A stretch of DNA of 64,000 bases, taken from positions 62,001-126,000 of the forward strand of contig CAYYTK010000004.1 in the NCBI GenBank assembly GCA_964474695.1. Direction: 5' to 3'. The translations under genes were made by a program, and so were the position numbers. The notes beneath the pieces were generated by a model. That model did no database searches and was not told the origin of the DNA. It saw only the letters and a program-made list of their open reading frames with translations. This stretch comes from DAOUBP01 sp964474695. Its GTDB lineage: Bacteria > Chloroflexota > Anaerolineae > CG2-30-64-16. Positions 59,970 to 64,000 of this stretch are shown piece after piece. Numbering within the stretch: position 1 is the stretch's first letter; every line of letters starts with the position of its first letter.

Positions 59970-61964
59970 ATGCAACCTTCCCGTTCGAACAGGCGCCGCG
60001 TTACGGCGCGCCTGCTCCCCATGCTGCTGGGGCTGCTGTTGGTGGTCACCGCGTGTGCGCCCACCGCCGTAGCGCCGCTTTCGACCGGTACGCCGCCAGC
60101 GGCAGCGCCGGCCACCAGCGCGCCGGCAGCCGGTGCTGCAACCACAGCGCCGGGCGGAACACTCGATGTGCAAGCCGGAGTAGACGCTGAGGGCAACTTC
60201 TACCGCGGCGACCCCAACGCGGCGGTCAAGCTGACCGAATACTCGGACTTCCAGTGACCGTACTGCGCCCGTCACGCCACGCAGACGGGCCCGCTTCTGG
60301 ATGAAGCGTACGTTGCCACCGGTCAAGTCCTACACGTCTTTCGGCAGTTCCCACTGGAGAGCATCCACCCGAACGCGATGCCGGCCGCCAAGGCCAGCTA
60401 TTGCGCGGGCCAACAGGGGCCTGAGCTGTTCTGGCAGATGCACGACTGGCTTTTCGCCAATCAAAACACCTGGGGCAGCGCCCAGGACGCTGCAGATCAA
60501 TTCCGCAAGCAAGCGTTGGCGATCGGCGTTGACGGCGCCAAGTACGACGCCTGCCTCCAGAACGCCGCAACCGCGGCCAGAATCCAGAAGGATCTCGCGG
60601 ATGGCGCCGCGCTGGGCATCCAGGGCACGCCCGCGTTCTACGTCAACGATTGGTTCTTAAGTGGGGCGTATCCGTTCGAGGAATTCGAGGACAGGATCGA
60701 GAAAGCGCAGAACGGGGTCCATCCTGCGCCAACGCCGACACCGCTGCCGCAAGGGGTGGAATTCTTCGACGCCGATCCTGCGCGGCCTGGATTCACCTAC
60801 GACGGCAGCCCGAGCCTGGGCGCCGCCGAAGCCAACCTGACGTTGATCGCGTTCGAGGACTTCAAGAGCACGGACGCCGCACAACACGCCGGCACGGTGG
60901 AACCGACCCTGAAGTCGAAGTACATCGACACCAACCAGATGCGACTGGTGGTCAAGCCCTTCCCGGACACCGCGCCGCGGGCCGGTGTGGCCGCCCTCTG
61001 CGCCGCGCGCCAGGGCAAGTTCTGGGAGTTCCGCAGCCTGCTGTACCAAAAGCAGGCGGAGTGGCAAGAAGGCGATGATCCGGCCATGTCGGCCTATGCC
61101 AAGAGCCTGGGATTGGACCAATCAGCTTTTGACCTGTGCCTGAAAGACGCGGGCGTGCAGGCCGAGATCGACAATGCGTTGGAATTCGGCCAAACCCAGA
61201 TCGGCGTGCCCCAGGTCCCCGCCTTTCTGCTGATCAAGCGGACCGCGACGGGCGAGGTGGAAGGGGTCAAACCGTTGGTCGGGCTGCAGACGATTGACGT
61301 GTTCGAGCAGACGATCAAGGATCTCACAACGCCCAAGCCGCCGACAGCCACGCCGCCCCCGGCAGTGTCAGAGGCAACGCTGGCAAGCCTGCCGGTGGGC
61401 GTGGATGCCGACGGGCACTTCTATCGCGGGGATCCAGATGCGGCCGTCAAACTGGAAGACTTCACAGATTTCCAGTGTCCGTTCTGCGCGCGGCATGCGA
61501 CACAGACGGAGCCGCTTTTGTACGAAGCCTACATCGCAACGGGACAGGTTCTGCACGTCTTCCGGAACTTCCCGATCCCGTCGCTGGGACATGCAAACGC
61601 CATCCCGGCGGCCTCTGCGGCCTATTGCGCCGGCCAGCAGGATGCAAAGTTCTTCTGGGCAATGCATGACTGGTTGTTCGCGAATCAAAGCACTTGGACC
61701 GACGCCCAAGATGCGGCGGCACAATTCCGCAAACAGGCGCTGGAGATCGGAGCAAACGCCGGAAGCTATGATGCCTGTCTGAAGGATGCCAAGACCGAGG
61801 CAGCCATCCAGGCAGACATGACGGAAGGCTCAACCCGGGGCGTCAATGGCACGCCGTCGTTCTTCCTCAGCGGCCAGGGGGCGGCCAGTCCGACGCCGAT
61901 CGTCGGCGCGCAGGCCTACGCACAGTTCGCCCAGGCGATCGACGCGCTGCTGGCCGAAAAGTAG
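59970..61964 (+). CDS. Candidate selenoprotein: triple DsbA-like lipoprotein with in-frame TGA (Sec96)
   Basis: Read through the TGA at 60255-60257, this is a 664-residue exported lipoprotein. A signal peptide ends in the lipobox VTAC (C29). Domain 1 (about 65-240) has UPYC at 96-99, domain 2 (about 262-455) has a degenerate STDA at 300-303, and domain 3 (about 475-664) has CPFC at 503-506. Domains 1 and 3 are close paralogues (NFYRGDPNAAVK and HFYRGDPDAAVK), and the TGA falls exactly on the first catalytic cysteine. The frame stays open for 568 codons after it. A 7-bp stem-loop follows the TGA. GGAGGAG precedes the ATG. It should act as an extracytoplasmic thiol or selenol oxidoreductase. 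A nonsense mutation or sequence error is the alternative. Confidence 0.8.
60255..60257 (+). other. In-frame TGA, predicted selenocysteine codon
   Basis: The codon context is GAC TTC CAG TGA CCG TAC TGC. In domain 3 the matching stretch is GAT TTC CAG TGT CCG TTC TGC. Only the third base of the cysteine codon differs (TGT to TGA) at this position. Confidence 0.75.
60267..60290 (+). promoter_or_regulatory. Candidate bacterial SECIS stem-loop
   Basis: GCCCGTC (60267-60273) and GACGGGC (60284-60290) form a perfect 7-bp stem around the 10-nt loop ACGCCACGCA. The loop begins 16 nt after the TGA, inside the usual range for bacterial SECIS elements. The loop G is at position 3; many bacterial SECIS loops have it in the first two positions, which weakens the call. 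The homologous stretch of domain 3 cannot form this stem. Confidence 0.5.
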
Positions 61965-61996
61965 CGCAGGGCTCCCTGCGACTCACCAGAAAACAG

Positions 61997-62029
61997 AGAA
62001 ACCCGGTTTCTGGCAGAAACCGGGTTTCT
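61997..62029. repeat. Palindromic repeat family R1, copy 3
   Basis: Arms AGAAACCCGGTTTCT (61997-62011) and AGAAACCGGGTTTCT (62015-62029) are exact complements around a GGC loop. Compared with copies 1 and 2 the central A-T pair has become C-G, with both arms changed. It sits between the selenoprotein candidate and the aminotransferase. Confidence 0.82.
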
Positions 62030-62049
62030 GGTGTAGTGGAGCGTCTATT

Positions 62050-63159
62050 GTGGATATCGCAGCCTTCAAACTGGAGCGCTTCTTTGCCGAACACGAGTTC
62101 AACGTCCGGCATCTGCTCAGTGCTTCCGATTGCGAAAGCCTGTCGCTGCCCGAGCTGTTGGCGCTGGCTGATCCCGAGATGCTGGACCTTTGGGAAAGGC
62201 TGAGCTTGGGCTACACCGAGTCGCAAGGGCACCCGCTGCTGCGAGCTGAAGTGGCCCGCCAATACCGGCAGATCTCTCCGGAGAATGTGCTCATCGCAGC
62301 GCCGGAAGAGGCCATCTTCATCGCGATGAATGCGCTGCTGACGCCGGGTGATGAGGTCGTGGTGACCTGGCCGGCCTACCAGTCGCTGCACGCCATCGCA
62401 GCAGCCTTGGGCTGCCGCGTGGTCCGCTGGCCGCTGGAGGTTCGGGATGGGGCCTGGCGGCTGGACGTCTCGCAACTGGCCGGCTTGATCACGCCCAAGA
62501 CGCGGCTCATCGTCATCAACTTCCCGCACAACCCGACCGGCTGGCTGCCGCCGGCCAGCGACCTGGACGCGATCGTCGCAATTGCCGCGCAGCACAAGCT
62601 CCATCTCTTTTCCGATGAGATGTATCGGCTGCTGGAGTATGACCCGGCCGCGCGATTACCCTCTGTCTGTGACCTGTACGAGCACGGCGTAACCCTCAGC
62701 GGCCTCTCGAAGGCCTTTGGGCTGCCCGGCTTGCGCATCGGCTGGCTGGCGACGCATGACCGTGTGCTGTTGGCTCGCTGCTCCGGCCTGAAGGATTACA
62801 CCACCATCTGCAACAGCGCGCCCAGCGAAATCCTGGGCATCGTCGCACTCCGCGCGACTGAGACCATCGTGGCGCGTAATCTAGGCATCGTGCGCGACAA
62901 TCTGAGCCTGGCCGACAGCTTCTTTGCCGCACACGCCGGCCGGTTCACCTGGCTGCGCCCGCACGCAGGCTCAGTGGCGTTTCCGCGGCTGAATCCGCCC
63001 ATGCAGGCAGTACAACTGGCGCAGGAACTCCTGGACCGTCACAACACCATGTTGGTGCCCGGCGAGATGTTCGACTACGAGGACAGCCATTTCCGGCTGG
63101 GGCTGGGCCGCCGCAGCTTTCCCGCCGCGCTGGCAGAGTTGGCGGCGCATTTGGGGTGA
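62050..63159 (+). CDS. PLP-dependent aminotransferase, class I/II
   Basis: This 369-residue enzyme has the fold-type I aminotransferase pattern. Landmarks are LGYTESQGHPLLRAEVA, NFPHNPTGWLPP (N of the PLP ring contact), FSDEMYRLLEY (D contacting the pyridine N) and the PLP lysine in LSGLSKAFGLPGLRIGW. The GTG at 62050 is chosen because upstream codons run through the R1 repeat; TGGAG lies 9 nt before it. The substrate amino acid cannot be assigned. Its promoter may lie within or just after the repeat. Confidence 0.9.
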   Translation: MDIAAFKLERFFAEHEFNVRHLLSASDCESLSLPELLALADPEMLDLWERLSLGYTESQGHPLLRAEVARQYRQISPENVLIAAPEEAIFIAMNALLTPGDEVVVTWPAYQSLHAIAAALGCRVVRWPLEVRDGAWRLDVSQLAGLITPKTRLIVINFPHNPTGWLPPASDLDAIVAIAAQHKLHLFSDEMYRLLEYDPAARLPSVCDLYEHGVTLSGLSKAFGLPGLRIGWLATHDRVLLARCSGLKDYTTICNSAPSEILGIVALRATETIVARNLGIVRDNLSLADSFFAAHAGRFTWLRPHAGSVAFPRLNPPMQAVQLAQELLDRHNTMLVPGEMFDYEDSHFRLGLGRRSFPAALAELAAHLG

Positions 63160-63255
63160 GGGTGAGGCATTCCCAGGCCAGTCCAGGTTTGGCACGTCTC
63201 GCGCCGGAGGAAACACTAGGGGGTGAGGTAAGATCGTGGATGGAATGCCTCGCCC

Positions 63256-63558
63256 CTACTTTTCCGCCTCGCACTGCGGACAGTGCTTTGGGTCCTGCAG
63301 CTCTGCGATGTGCTCGGTGCACACTGCATAGACTGAGACGCGCTCAAGAAAGCCCAACTTGCGCACCACCGAGGCTTCCAACGCCAGATGCTTGCACGTC
63401 GTCTGGCGAAGGATCGCCGGCACAGGGCAGGAGTCGCACAACGCGCGCCGCCACGGGCGGCGGTTCTCCCGGTTGCGCTCGATCAACCGGCATTTCTCGA
63501 CCTCACGGCCGCGGAAATAGTCACCGAAGAAGTACGGACAATCCACAGGTTTCGCCAC
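63256..63558 (-). CDS. Small cysteine-rich protein
   Basis: This 100-residue cytoplasmic protein contains seven to eight cysteines, including CDSCPVPAILRQTTCKH in the middle and CPQC at the C-terminus, with a DCPYFFGDYFRGRE start. The spacing suggests one or two zinc or iron-sulfur sites. I know no characterised family for it. The GTG at 63558 is preferred because GGGAGG lies about seven bases upstream; the ORF is open 12 codons further. It is 33 nt from the EamA transporter gene on the same strand. Confidence 0.65.
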   Translation of the reverse strand: MAKPVDCPYFFGDYFRGREVEKCRLIERNRENRRPWRRALCDSCPVPAILRQTTCKHLALEASVVRKLGFLERVSVYAVCTEHIAELQDPKHCPQCEAEK

Positions 63559-63590
63559 AGCCTTGCCTCCCCAACTTTCCGTTCCACCAA

Positions 63591-64000
63591 TCAACCCTGA
63601 CCCTTGATGAGCACCAGTGCGATTCCTGCCAGGGCGACTAGCGCGCCGGCGATCTCATTGGGCTGTGGCACCTGCGCCAACAGCAGCGCGCCCAGGATCA
63701 TGCCGCCGGTGACCTCTTGTGACGCAATGAGGTTGGCGGCGGTAGCGTGCACGCGGCGCAGCGCCGCGTTATAGAGGGTGTGACCCGCAGCCAGAGGAAT
63801 CAAGCCCGCGCCCAACAACGCCAACACCGACCTTACGGTGTAAGCGCCGGGCGTGAAACTCAACGCGGCCGCGGGCAGCGCCCACAGTGCAGCCAGGCCA
63901 TAAACCGCGCCGGCATAGGTAAACAACGGGTAGCGCTCCCGCTGCGAACGTCCGGCAATCGAATAGAGCCCATACGTCACCGCCGATATCAGCGCCAGCA
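63591..64000 (-). CDS. EamA/DMT-family transporter, C-terminal half (partial)
   Basis: The reading frame enters from the right edge and ends at 63591. It encodes about five hydrophobic helices, including AGHTLYNAALRRVHATAANL and a terminal EIAGALVALAGIALVLI. These match the second EamA repeat of drug/metabolite-type exporters. The N-terminal half lies beyond the window. The substrate is unknown. Confidence 0.87.
   Translation of the reverse strand, partial: LALISAVTYGLYSIAGRSQRERYPLFTYAGAVYGLAALWALPAAALSFTPGAYTVRSVLALLGAGLIPLAAGHTLYNAALRRVHATAANLIASQEVTGGMILGALLLAQVPQPNEIAGALVALAGIALVLIKGQG

Noticed and set aside
60255..61964. Two separate genes (a 95-residue lipoprotein and a 528-residue protein starting at 60378)
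   Set aside because: Both share one frame, the second has no ribosome site or export signal at its ATG, and its start would remove the first half of a thioredoxin fold. Readthrough at the TGA explains both parts.

Overview
The window is a GC-rich, gene-dense chromosomal segment with about 57 protein genes on both strands. I see no rRNA, tRNA, CRISPR array, prophage or transposase gene. Several traits point to a Chloroflexota bacterium (Anaerolineae- or Caldilineae-like): two T-box leaders, a TrpB2-type tryptophan synthase, SpoVS in a context without other sporulation genes, secreted proteins ending in a Thr/Pro stalk plus a YLPLM-type tail, and several families of small intergenic palindromic repeats. 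This assignment is an inference from gene content.

Layout. 1-2.5 kb: end of a peptide ABC permease, a polar amino acid ABC permease/ATPase pair and plsY. 2.5-7.3 kb: a small hypothetical gene, a DUF89 phosphatase, a CutA-esterase fusion, an MFS transporter and a thioredoxin. 7.3-12.7 kb: a tryptophan T-box with trpB2, maf, a UvrD/PcrA helicase and a DUF6504-like gene. 12.7-20.5 kb: cinA domain, histidine kinase and response regulator (reverse); then MoxR ATPase, DUF58 protein and a secreted subtilase (forward); then a NUDIX hydrolase. 20.6-26.6 kb: a reverse operon mtaB-yqeY-pgpH-ybeY-dgkA-URO-D, whose core matches Firmicute gene order. 26.7-31.9 kb: an SDR epimerase divergent from a complete larA-larE-larB-larC operon for the nickel-pincer cofactor and its racemase. 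32-35.9 kb: a second T-box leading lysC-hom-asd. 36-42.4 kb: a HAD-like hypothetical gene, a GT2, a flippase-like membrane protein, an HD hydrolase, holB, a PSP1/RicT homologue and spoVS. 42.6-50.3 kb: a cell-surface glycan block (two GT4s, a polyprenyl glycosylphosphotransferase, an MGDG-synthase-like GT), OsmC, and two tandem FemAB transferases. 50.4-58.7 kb: a hypothetical gene, iorA-iorB, and an ABC ATPase/FtsX-permease/AttH trio. 58.7-64 kb: a radical SAM gene, a three-domain DsbA-like lipoprotein with an in-frame TGA, an aminotransferase, a Cys-rich small protein and the end of an EamA transporter.

The most striking signal is the gene at 59970-61964. It encodes a lipoprotein with three DsbA-like domains. 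In domain 1 a TGA codon sits exactly where domain 3 has the first cysteine of its CPFC active site (UPYC versus CPFC). The reading frame continues for 568 codons after the TGA, and a perfect 7-bp stem-loop lies 9 nt downstream of it. This is a strong candidate selenoprotein that an ordinary gene caller would split in two. The second notable signal is a set of small hairpin repeat families whose arms differ between copies but stay complementary.
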